A stretch of DNA of 64,000 nt from Rathayibacter sp. SW19 (GTDB lineage Bacteria > Actinomycetota > Actinomycetes > Actinomycetales > Microbacteriaceae). Shown piece after piece: positions 17,463 to 25,251 of this stretch; within the stretch, counting starts at the first letter, position 1, and every line of letters begins with the position of its first letter. The notes beneath the pieces are model-generated. The model did no database searches. It saw only the letters and a program-made list of their open reading frames with translations, and was not told where the DNA came from. The position numbers and the translations under genes were made by a program. The DNA lies in contig NZ_CP133020.1 of assembly GCF_030866825.1 (NCBI RefSeq), positions 2,418,001-2,482,000 of the forward strand, in the 5' to 3' direction.

Positions 17463-19943
17463 ATGAGCCCGACAGACGAACAGACCTCACCGGCAGGTAG
17501 CACAGAACGCATCGAAGATGTCGACGTCACGACAGAGATGCAAGGGTCGTTCCTCGAGTATGCATATTCGGTGATCTATTCGCGCGCCCTTCCCGACGCG
17601 CGTGACGGCCTGAAACCGGTGCAACGACGCATCCTTTACCAGATGACGCAGATGGGTTTGCGTCCGGATCGCGGCCACGTCAAATCGGCGAGGGTCACCG
17701 GTGAGGTGATGGGCAAGCTGCACCCGCACGGCGACAGTGCGATCTATGACGCCCTGGTGCGCATGGCGCAGGACTTCACCCTTCGCGTTCCCCTGATCGA
17801 CGGCCATGGCAACTTCGGGTCGCTCGACGACGGGCCGGCCGCCGCGCGCTACACCGAAGCACGCCTGGCTGCAGCGTCACTGGCCATGACCGACGGACTC
17901 GACGAGGACGTCGTCGACTTTGTTCCGAACTATGACAATCAGCTGACCCAGCCAGAAGTGCTGCCCGCCGCGTTCCCCAACCTTCTCGTCAACGGTGCGA
18001 GCGGCATTGCGGTGGGGATGGCCACGAACATGGCCCCGCACAACCTCATCGAAGTTGTCGGTGCCGCAAAGCATCTGCTCGCAAACCCGGATGCCGATCT
18101 GGACTCTCTGATGGAATTCGTGCCGGGGCCGGATCTGCCAACCGGCGGCACCATCGTCGGACTCGCGGGAATCAGGGATGCTTACACCTCAGGTCGCGGG
18201 AGTTTCAAGACACGCGCAAAGGTCACGATCGAAGCGATCACCGCACGGAAGAGCGGCCTGATCGTCACTGAGCTGCCCTATCTGGTCGGCCCGGAAAAGG
18301 TGATCGACAAGATCAAGGACGGCGTCAATTCAAAGAAGCTCAGCGGTATCTCCGACGTCACCGACCTGAGCGATCGCACAAAAGGGTTGCGCCTTGTGAT
18401 CGGTATCAAGACCGGCTTCAGCCCGGAGGCTGTGCTTGAACAGCTGTACAGGCACACACCTCTCGAAGACGGCTTCTCGATCAATAATGTTGCCCTCGTC
18501 GACGGCGGGCCGCAGACACTGGGCCTGCGTGAACTGCTACGGGTCTACGTCGACCATCGCATCAGTGTCACAACGCGGCGTTCGCGATTCCGCCTTGAAC
18601 GGCGCAGGGAACGGCTGCATCTGGTTCTCGGGCTCTTGATCGCGATCGTCGACATCGACGAAGTGATCCAGGTCATCCGCGGCAGCGACGACGCGGAGCA
18701 GGCGCGCACCAGACTGATCGATGTCTTCGACCTGAGTCAGGTGCAAGCGGAGTACATCCTCGAATTGCGCTTGCGTCGGTTGACGAAGTTCTCGCGCATC
18801 GAGCTCGAAGCGGAGCGTTCGCAGCTTGAGCAGGAGATTGCGCAACTCGAGTCTCTGCTCGGCAGCGACGACCGCATCAAAGAACTCGTCGCGGCTGAGC
18901 TTGATGCAGTTGCCGAGAAGTTCGGCACCCCGCGGCGCACCCTGTTGACGCAGGCGCGCCCTTCGATCGCGACGGTCGGCTCACGAAAGACCGCTGCTGT
19001 GCTCGAGGTGGCAGACACTCCTTGCCGAGTTTTCCTCTCGGCAACAGGACGGATGTTACGCGTCGACCAGCAGGCCGACGATGCAGGCAGCTTGGACCGC
19101 ATCACGGCCCCGACGCGGAGAAGCAAACATGACGCAATCCGTTCGACTCTGACCACGACGAGCCGAAGTGAGATCGGTGCAGTCACGAACAAGGGGCGAC
19201 TGTTCCGGTTCTCCCCCGTCGACCTGCCCGCCGTGCCTGCGAACTCGATTCAACTCGCTGCCGGCGTCAAAGCGCGAGACTATCTCGCGCTACCCGACAA
19301 AGCGGAGCGCGTGTTGGCGGTCGTCTCGCTCACCGCCGAGACCTCGATCGCGCTCGGCACCAGACAGGGTGTCGTGAAACGCGTTACACCGTTGGACTGG
19401 GCGAACAAGCCGGAGTTCGAACTCATCGGCCTCAAGGCAGGCGACGAAGTGGTCGGTGCCGTGCAGGGAGCAGACACCGACGAACTCGTCTTCGTGACCT
19501 CTGACGCGCAATTGCTGCGCTTTGCCGCAGCCGCCGTGCGCCCGCAAGGGCGGGCTGCGAGCGGAATGGCGGGTATCAAGCTGGGTGCAGCAGCCGAGGT
19601 GATCTTCTTCGGGGCGGTGCCTGCCGCCGACGGCGAAAACGCGCTTGTCGTCACCATTGCGACCAGTGGTGCGACGCTCGCTGGCGCGGACACCGGAAGC
19701 GGCAAGGTCAGCGCATTCGCAGACTACCCGCCGAAGGGTCGCGCTACCGGCGGCGTGCGCGCGCAGCGCTTCCTGAAAGGCGAGGATCAGCTGTCGCTCG
19801 CCTGGGTCGGAGCGGCTCCTGCTCGAGCCGTCGGATCAGACGGCTCACTGCGAAGCCTGCCCGAAGCCGGGGCGCGACGAGACGCATCCGGTCAGAGTCT
19901 CGACGCCGTGATCGGCGCGGTCGGCATGGCGATCGGATCCTGA
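17463..19943 (+). CDS. parC: DNA topoisomerase IV / gyrase-type subunit A
   Basis: 826-aa type IIA topoisomerase A subunit. The catalytic tyrosine is Tyr130 in AARYTEARL, preceded by the quinolone-region pattern KLHPHGDSAIYDALVRMAQDF. The central coiled coil (EAERSQLEQEIAQLESLLG) and a C-terminal beta-propeller of degenerate repeats follow. The GyrA-box QRRGGKG is absent; the only related stretch is PPKGRATGGVRAQRF, so this is the decatenating enzyme and not gyrase. It works with the ATPase subunit encoded convergently downstream. ATG start at 17463 directly follows the divergent phosphodiesterase promoter region. Confidence 0.9.
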   Translation: MSPTDEQTSPAGSTERIEDVDVTTEMQGSFLEYAYSVIYSRALPDARDGLKPVQRRILYQMTQMGLRPDRGHVKSARVTGEVMGKLHPHGDSAIYDALVRMAQDFTLRVPLIDGHGNFGSLDDGPAAARYTEARLAAASLAMTDGLDEDVVDFVPNYDNQLTQPEVLPAAFPNLLVNGASGIAVGMATNMAPHNLIEVVGAAKHLLANPDADLDSLMEFVPGPDLPTGGTIVGLAGIRDAYTSGRGSFKTRAKVTIEAITARKSGLIVTELPYLVGPEKVIDKIKDGVNSKKLSGISDVTDLSDRTKGLRLVIGIKTGFSPEAVLEQLYRHTPLEDGFSINNVALVDGGPQTLGLRELLRVYVDHRISVTTRRSRFRLERRRERLHLVLGLLIAIVDIDEVIQVIRGSDDAEQARTRLIDVFDLSQVQAEYILELRLRRLTKFSRIELEAERSQLEQEIAQLESLLGSDDRIKELVAAELDAVAEKFGTPRRTLLTQARPSIATVGSRKTAAVLEVADTPCRVFLSATGRMLRVDQQADDAGSLDRITAPTRRSKHDAIRSTLTTTSRSEIGAVTNKGRLFRFSPVDLPAVPANSIQLAAGVKARDYLALPDKAERVLAVVSLTAETSIALGTRQGVVKRVTPLDWANKPEFELIGLKAGDEVVGAVQGADTDELVFVTSDAQLLRFAAAAVRPQGRAASGMAGIKLGAAAEVIFFGAVPAADGENALVVTIATSGATLAGADTGSGKVSAFADYPPKGRATGGVRAQRFLKGEDQLSLAWVGAAPARAVGSDGSLRSLPEAGARRDASGQSLDAVIGAVGMAIGS

Positions 19944-20022
19944 ACCGACAGCGACTTGAGCAGACAGCGACCTGAACCGGCAGCGACTTGAGTAAGCAGA
20001 GAATTGAGTAAGCAGAGAATCG
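19944..20022. repeat. Imperfect short direct repeats between convergent parC and parE
   Basis: The 79-bp gap holds three copies of a (A/G)CAGCGAC(T/C)TGA block and two adjacent copies of TTGAGTAAGCAGAGAAT. There is no clear hairpin. It looks like slippage-generated filler at the meeting point of the two genes; I see no protein-coding content. Confidence 0.6.
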
Positions 20023-22104
20023 CTAGACGTCGATTCGCTCGCGCGACAGCGTGTCAGAGCTGTCGATGATGAACTCTTTGCGCGGAGCAACATCGTTGCC
20101 CATCAGCAGTTCGAACACATCGGCGGCTTGCTCGGCGTCCGGAACCTGCACGCGTCGCAGCATCCGGTGCGTTCTGTCCATCGTTGTGGTTGCCAATTGG
20201 TCTGCATCCATTTCGCCGAGCCCCTTGTAGCGTTGGATCGGCTCCTGATACCGGCGATTCGAGCGCTTCAAACCCGCGAGCACGCCTTGCAATTCTGCTT
20301 CGGAATACGTGTAGATCGTCTCATTGGGCTTCGTGCCCGGGTTCATCACGATCACCCGGTGCAGTGGCGGAACCGCGGCGAACACCCGGCCGGCCTCGAT
20401 CATCGGCCGCATGTAGCGGAAGAATAGGGTCAACAGAAGGATTCGAATGTGGGCGCCGTCGACATCCGCATCGCTCATCACGATGATCTTGCCGTAGCGC
20501 GCCTGGGAGAGGTCGAAGCTGCGACCTGAACCCGCACCGATCACCTGGATGATCGACGCGCACTCCGCGTTCCCGAGCATGTCGGAGACCGAAGCCTTCT
20601 GCACGTTCAAGATCTTGCCGCGAATCGGCAACAGTGCCTGGTGTTCACTGTCGCGGGCTCGCCGGGCGGTACCGAGCGCCGAGTCGCCCTCCACAATGAA
20701 CAGTTCGCTGTTCGCGACGTCACTCGAGCGGCAGTCGACGAGCTTGGACGGCAGCGATGAAGTTTCCAACGCATTCTTGCGACGCTGGGTCTCCTTGTGG
20801 GCGCGCGCGGAAATCCGGGACTTCATCTCGGAAACGACCTTGTCGAGCAACAGAGCCGACTGGGTCTTGTCGTCGCGTTTCGTCGACGAGAATCGTGCAG
20901 CCAGCGCAGAGGTGACCACCTGGCTGACGATCGCCCGCACAGCAGGCGTGCCGAGCACTTCCTTCGTCTGACCCTCGAACTGCGGTTCGGGCAGTCGCAC
21001 CGTCAGCACAGCTGTCAAGCCCGCGAGGATGTCGTCCTTGTCGAGTTTGTCCGTTCCGACCTTCAGGCGCCGCGCGTTGGCGTCGACCTGCTGTCGGAAG
21101 AACTTCATCAGCCCCTGATCGAAACCGAGTTGATGGCTGCCGCCCTTCGGCGTCGCGATGATGTTCACGAAACTGCGCATCACGGTCTCGTAGCCGGTCC
21201 CCCAGCGCAGCGCGATGTCGACGTGACATTCCCGGTGCAGCTCCGTGGGCGTCATCGCGCCATTCTCGTGAAGCACAGGAACGGTCTCGGTGAAGTTGCC
21301 TGTTCCCGTCAGACGCCAGGTGTCCGTGACCGCCGAGTCTGGCGCGAGATAGTCGACGAACGCGGAAATGCCGCCCTCGAACGCGAAGGCGGAGTGCACG
21401 GGCTCTTCACCGCGATTGTCCGTGATCTCCAGCGCGATACCGGGCACGAGGAAAGCGGTCTGGCGCGCTCGGCCGAGCAGGTCATCCGTTCGAAAATCAG
21501 CATTGCCCCCAAAGATCTGCCGGTCGGCCCAATAGCGGATCCGGGTGCCGGTCACCCCACGCTTGACCGAACCGACGACGCGCAATTCGCTTTTCTTCTC
21601 AAACGGGGTGAATGCTGCATCCGGGCTTGGCGCACCGGTGTCTGCGAACAGCCCCGGCTCACCTCTGCGGAAGGACATCGCCCAGGTCTTGCCGTCCCGG
21701 TCGACCTCGACGTCGAGGCGCTCGGACAGCGCGTTGACAACGGAAGCGCCGACCCCGTGCAACCCGCCGGATGCGGCGTAGGAACCCGACCCGAACTTGC
21801 CGCCGGCGTGCAGCTTCGTGAACACGACCTCGATACCGGTGAGCCCCGTCTTCGGCTCGATGTCCACCGGGATGCCCCTGGCGGTATCGCGCACCTCGAC
21901 ACTGTCATCCGGATGCAAGACGACCTCGATCTTCGCACCGTAGCCGCCGAGGGCTTCGTCCACCGAGTTGTCGATGATCTCCCAGAGGCAGTGCATCAGT
22001 CCGCGTGAATCCGTGGAGCCGATGTACATGCCCGGGCGCTTGCGCACCGCTTCCAGTCCCTCGAGTACAGACAGGTGCCTGGCGGAATAATCAGAGCTGG
22101 CCAC
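20023..22104 (-). CDS. parE: DNA topoisomerase IV / gyrase-type subunit B
   Basis: 693-aa GHKL ATPase subunit. Motifs in order: VRKRPGMYIGSTD, the ATP-site asparagine in LWEIIDNSVDEA, SGGLHGVGASVVNALS, then the TOPRIM segments ELFIVEGDSALG and IIVMSDADVDGAHIR, and the C-terminal YKGLGEMDADQL. It hydrolyses ATP to drive strand passage with the ParC-like subunit. GTG start at 22104 follows GAGGAG; an upstream extension is open but has no family similarity. The gene is convergent with parC, so the two subunits are not co-transcribed. Confidence 0.92.
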   Translation of the reverse strand: MASSDYSARHLSVLEGLEAVRKRPGMYIGSTDSRGLMHCLWEIIDNSVDEALGGYGAKIEVVLHPDDSVEVRDTARGIPVDIEPKTGLTGIEVVFTKLHAGGKFGSGSYAASGGLHGVGASVVNALSERLDVEVDRDGKTWAMSFRRGEPGLFADTGAPSPDAAFTPFEKKSELRVVGSVKRGVTGTRIRYWADRQIFGGNADFRTDDLLGRARQTAFLVPGIALEITDNRGEEPVHSAFAFEGGISAFVDYLAPDSAVTDTWRLTGTGNFTETVPVLHENGAMTPTELHRECHVDIALRWGTGYETVMRSFVNIIATPKGGSHQLGFDQGLMKFFRQQVDANARRLKVGTDKLDKDDILAGLTAVLTVRLPEPQFEGQTKEVLGTPAVRAIVSQVVTSALAARFSSTKRDDKTQSALLLDKVVSEMKSRISARAHKETQRRKNALETSSLPSKLVDCRSSDVANSELFIVEGDSALGTARRARDSEHQALLPIRGKILNVQKASVSDMLGNAECASIIQVIGAGSGRSFDLSQARYGKIIVMSDADVDGAHIRILLLTLFFRYMRPMIEAGRVFAAVPPLHRVIVMNPGTKPNETIYTYSEAELQGVLAGLKRSNRRYQEPIQRYKGLGEMDADQLATTTMDRTHRMLRRVQVPDAEQAADVFELLMGNDVAPRKEFIIDSSDTLSRERIDV

Positions 22105-22322
22105 GGATGTGTCTCCTCGGTTGCGCAGTCGTGCAGAGCCGATTCTGCACCGCCTTCCAGCGTATCCAGGCGGGGGCTCCGCCACCGCCATTGACACCCC
22201 GGCACTGAACAGCTGCTACGCGTTCAGCGAAATGCCCTGTCTTGAAGTCGTCGGAGCACGCAGAACGTGCTTGTATGGAGGTACCGAGTTGAATGGTTCG
22301 GGTTTTGCAGGAGGAGCACAAC

Positions 22323-22559
22323 ATGTCGAACATCGCCACAGGTACCGGTGCCGCTGCTGAGCTCGCCACCGGACCGCAATTGACCGCTGCCGACCGTTGC
22401 GACGCCTGCGGCGCTCAGGCCTATGTGCGCGTAGTCGTAAACAACGGCGAACTCCTCTTCTGCGCACACCACGCGAAGAAGCACGAAGAAAAGCTGTCAG
22501 CGATCGCGCAGAGCTGGCACGACGAGTCGGCACGTTTGTTCGAGGATCAGCGCGCCTAA
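22323..22559 (+). CDS. DUF7455 small zinc-ribbon-like protein
   Basis: 78-aa protein MSNIATGTG..., with CDAC near residue 29 and CAHHAKKH near residue 50, a CxxC/CxxH metal site. It matches the small actinobacterial family now called DUF7455, usually located beside sigA or topoisomerase genes. An excellent AGGAGGA ribosome site lies 9 bp before the ATG. Function unknown. It is divergent from parE and is followed 47 bp later by the alanine-racemase-like pair. Confidence 0.83.
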   Translation: MSNIATGTGAAAELATGPQLTAADRCDACGAQAYVRVVVNNGELLFCAHHAKKHEEKLSAIAQSWHDESARLFEDQRA

Positions 22560-22606
22560 GCCGCGTCCTTCGAGTCTTACACAATCGCAGTTTTCTTCAC
22601 GGATCG

Positions 22607-23383
22607 GTGACCGTGCCAGCAGAGGTCAAAGGCGTGCGCCGTCGCGCCGATGTCTCGTTGCGGGCGATTGTCGCAAATGTCGGGGTGCTGACAACCGCTC
22701 AGGGCGCCGCCCCCGCGGCGTTCGCCGACCTGCGAGCGGATGCCTACGGGCACGGACTCCTGCCGGTCGCCACCGCGCTTGCCGCTGCCGGCATCCGCGG
22801 GTTCGTTGTCTCGGATGACGATGCTCGAACCGCACTTGCGGCCCATTACCCCGATCTGCCCATCCACGTCGGTACACAGGCAGGACCGCGCGTCGCAGCG
22901 GCGTTCGATGCTCACCTGCTCGGACCGGAATTATTCGGGCTCGGCGAACAGGATTCCGCTGTTGCACCTTCATTGCGGTCCAACCTACGACCCGCCCTGC
23001 GGTTGACATCCGAGGTGCTCTCGGTCAAACGCGTGCCCCGCGGCAGTGGGGTTTCCTACGGCTACACCTACCGAACCTCCGCTGAGACCACGCTGGTGCT
23101 CTCCGGTCTCGGCTTCGCCGACGGGATCCCGCGCGTCGCATCCAATCGTGCTCCTGTGCTCGTGAACGCCGTGCGGGCACGGGTCAGCGGTCGGATCGCG
23201 ATGGACCAGTTCGTCATCGATGTCGGAGACGCGGCCCCGTCCGTCGGGGATACGGTCGTGCTGTTCGGTGACGGCGCAATCGGCGAACCGACCGCAGCGG
23301 ACTGGGCTCTCGCAACGGGCATCTGTTCCGAGGCGATCGTGGCAGGGCTGGGCGCTCGCATCGAGAGGGTGTATTCGCGATGA
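22607..23383 (+). CDS. Truncated alanine-racemase paralogue without PLP lysine (C-terminal half intact)
   Basis: 258-aa protein of the alanine racemase family, about 110 residues shorter than normal. The N-terminal PLP motif is LRADAYGHG: Arg43 replaces the lysine that binds PLP. The barrel section that should carry the carbamylated Lys, the substrate-side His and the Arg that contacts the PLP ring nitrogen is deleted or altered (Leu104 at the Arg position). In contrast the C-terminal domain is well conserved: VPRGSGVSYGYTY holds Tyr151, equivalent to the catalytic Tyr265 of Geobacillus Alr, and GRIAMDQF matches the GRICMDQ loop. It cannot bind PLP in the usual way alone. GTG start at 22607; the stop overlaps the next gene (ATGA). 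I infer that it donates the C-terminal half-site to the neighbouring paralogue. Confidence 0.85.
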   Translation: MTVPAEVKGVRRRADVSLRAIVANVGVLTTAQGAAPAAFADLRADAYGHGLLPVATALAAAGIRGFVVSDDDARTALAAHYPDLPIHVGTQAGPRVAAAFDAHLLGPELFGLGEQDSAVAPSLRSNLRPALRLTSEVLSVKRVPRGSGVSYGYTYRTSAETTLVLSGLGFADGIPRVASNRAPVLVNAVRARVSGRIAMDQFVIDVGDAAPSVGDTVVLFGDGAIGEPTAADWALATGICSEAIVAGLGARIERVYSR

Positions 23384-24432
23384 GCGCGCGCGCGATCATC
23401 GACCTCGAGGCGCTACGTGCCAACGTCACGCTGTTGTCCTCAAGTATTGCTCCTGCGGAGACCATGCTTGCGGTCAAGGCCAACGCGTACGGCCACGGGC
23501 TGATCCCGATCGCCACGGCCGGGATCGCCGCCGGTGCGAGTTCGCTCGCTGTGCTGGAGATTCCTGCCGGGCTGGAATTGCGCGACGCGGGCGTCGCCGC
23601 ACCGCTGTTCGCGTGGTTGCACGGCACGAACACAGACTTTCGGGCAGGCATTGAGGCGGACATCCAACTCGGTGTCTCCGCCGAGTGGCAATTGCACGCG
23701 ATCGCTGCTGCGCACGCGAGTAAACCGGCCGTCGTGCATTTGAAGCTCGACAGCGGGCTCAGCCGCAATGGCGCCACTCCTGCCGACTGGCCGGCGCTCG
23801 TCACAGCAGCTCTGGCCGCGGAACGCGCGGGAACGATCCGCGTCCGCGGCGCCTGGTCGCACCTTGCCGATGCGTCCGTCGAAGACGACGAAGCCGCGCT
23901 GCAGATCTTTCGTGACGCCGTCGCCACGGCCCACGCGCTGGGTGCACGGTTCGAAGTGCTCCATCTCGCCGCCAGCTCAGCCGGTATCCGGATGCCGCAG
24001 GCGCATTTTGATCTCGTGCGCTTCGGTATCGCGGCGTACGGCATTTCGCCGTTCGACGACCGCACGGCAGCCGAACTCGGTTTGCGCCCTGTGATGTCGT
24101 TGCAGGCCGACGTTGTGGAGCTGATCGACGACGGCCCGGGCACGCTGGCGCGCGTCGCCGTTGGCTACGCAGATGGTCTGCCCACCAGAGCCGTCGGCCG
24201 CGCACAGGTTCTCCTGGACGGTCGACGTTCACCTGTCGTCGCTCTGGCTGTCGACAGTATGCTCGTTGCCGTGCAGGACACCCGGCCGCGTGTTGGTGAC
24301 ACGGCACTCGTGTTCGGGCCAGGCGACGCCGACGAGCCGACGGCGGCTGACTGGGCGCACTGGGCGTCGACGATCGGAGATGAGATCGTCACGCATCTGT
24401 CAGCGCGCGTGCCGCGTAGCTACCGGGGATGA
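23380..24432 (+). CDS. alr: Alanine-racemase paralogue with intact PLP barrel but missing catalytic-tyrosine segment
   Basis: 350-aa fold-type III PLP protein. All PLP-side residues of alanine racemase are recognisable: Lys33 in VKANAYGHG, Lys122 and Arg129 in HLKLDSGLSRNG, His161, His195 and Ser199 in LHLAASSAG, Arg214 in LVRFGIAAYG. The C-terminal domain is eroded: the whole stretch that normally contains GVSYGxTY is missing between LIDDGPGTL and ARVAVGYADG, and the GRICMDQ loop reads ALAVDSM. A standalone homodimer would lack the tyrosine acid/base. Translation is coupled to the preceding paralogue by a 4-bp overlap, so equal amounts are expected. Reaction probably interconverts L- and D-forms of alanine or another amino acid for peptidoglycan; substrate is not shown by the sequence. 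Confidence 0.85.
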   Translation: MSARAIIDLEALRANVTLLSSSIAPAETMLAVKANAYGHGLIPIATAGIAAGASSLAVLEIPAGLELRDAGVAAPLFAWLHGTNTDFRAGIEADIQLGVSAEWQLHAIAAAHASKPAVVHLKLDSGLSRNGATPADWPALVTAALAAERAGTIRVRGAWSHLADASVEDDEAALQIFRDAVATAHALGARFEVLHLAASSAGIRMPQAHFDLVRFGIAAYGISPFDDRTAAELGLRPVMSLQADVVELIDDGPGTLARVAVGYADGLPTRAVGRAQVLLDGRRSPVVALAVDSMLVAVQDTRPRVGDTALVFGPGDADEPTAADWAHWASTIGDEIVTHLSARVPRSYRG

Positions 24433-24474
24433 GCAATCTCGCGAACCCAGTCGCGTGCGGTGGATAGCACACGA

Positions 24475-25251
24475 TCACCCGCGGGAGCCGAGCCTGCCGG
24501 CGATCGCCGATCGTGCTGCTTTCGCATACTCGTCCACAGTGCGAATCGGGTCAGAGCGTTGCGCGGCGGCAACGTCCCAACGGGCTGCATCGCCGCGGCG
24601 GTCAAGCGCAGCGCGCAGCAGCTCATCAGCGAGCGACGGGTTCATCGGCAGGATCGGCCCGTGTAGCTGGGTGCCGATCGCAGCGCCGCAGCGAATGCCT
24701 TCCACACGTTCTTCCCGCGCTGCGTGCGGAGTGTTTCCGCCACCGACGATGACCTGACCGAGCGGCGACGACCCAGCTTCGAGTGTTGTGAGCGCGCCAT
24801 GGTTTTCGAATCCGGCCAGCACCGTGTCGCCTCGTCGCAGCAGGATCTCGCCCACGGTCCGCTGTGATGAGAGCACCGCCGCCGATGCGAACACACCCGC
24901 CCCGGGCATCCGTTCACCGACCTGCGTGGTCAGCTCCCGCCCCAGCAGTTGCCAACCACCCGCGATCGCTAGAAGCGGCACGCCAGAGTCGACGGCCGAG
25001 CGCAGCGCAGCAGAAAGCCGTAGCACGTCCGCGTGAACAAGGCGTTGACTCGACAAGGGGCCGCTGCCGATGTGAATCAGGTCAATCTGATCCGGCAGCT
25101 CAGCGCCGACCTGATGGTTGTGTACGTCGACCGTGATGCCGCGCCACCGTGCGCGGGTGACCAACGCCGTCACATTGCCGACGTCGCCGTTGATTCCGAG
25201 CTCGTTCGGGTAGAGGTTGACGATATTCAGCGTTGCGTGCCGACCTTCCAT
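24475..25251 (-). CDS. gatD: GatD-like class I glutamine amidotransferase with Ala in place of the nucleophile Cys
   Basis: 258-aa CobB/CobQ-type glutaminase-like protein, partner of MurT. Family features: NLYPNELGINGDVGN at the N terminus, FENHG in the middle, and GTQLHGPILPMNP with the catalytic His197. The nucleophile elbow, normally xICGGYQ, reads LLAIAGGWQLLG: Ala97 (codon GCG) sits where the catalytic cysteine should be. The only cysteine is Cys188, far from the elbow. It therefore should not release ammonia from glutamine by the known mechanism. The ATG overlaps the murT stop (TGATG); a GTG one codon upstream is an alternative start. Role inferred: structural or substrate-channelling subunit of a modified lipid II ligase. 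Confidence 0.88.
   Translation of the reverse strand: MEGRHATLNIVNLYPNELGINGDVGNVTALVTRARWRGITVDVHNHQVGAELPDQIDLIHIGSGPLSSQRLVHADVLRLSAALRSAVDSGVPLLAIAGGWQLLGRELTTQVGERMPGAGVFASAAVLSSQRTVGEILLRRGDTVLAGFENHGALTTLEAGSSPLGQVIVGGGNTPHAAREERVEGIRCGAAIGTQLHGPILPMNPSLADELLRAALDRRGDAARWDVAAAQRSDPIRTVDEYAKAARSAIAGRLGSRG

Noticed and set aside
22607..24432. One alanine racemase gene split by a frameshift
   Set aside because: The two products are not consecutive halves: both contain an N-terminal AYGHG segment and a C-terminal GEPTAADW-like (first) or DEPTAADW (second) segment, so they are paralogues in tandem, each with its own start and stop.
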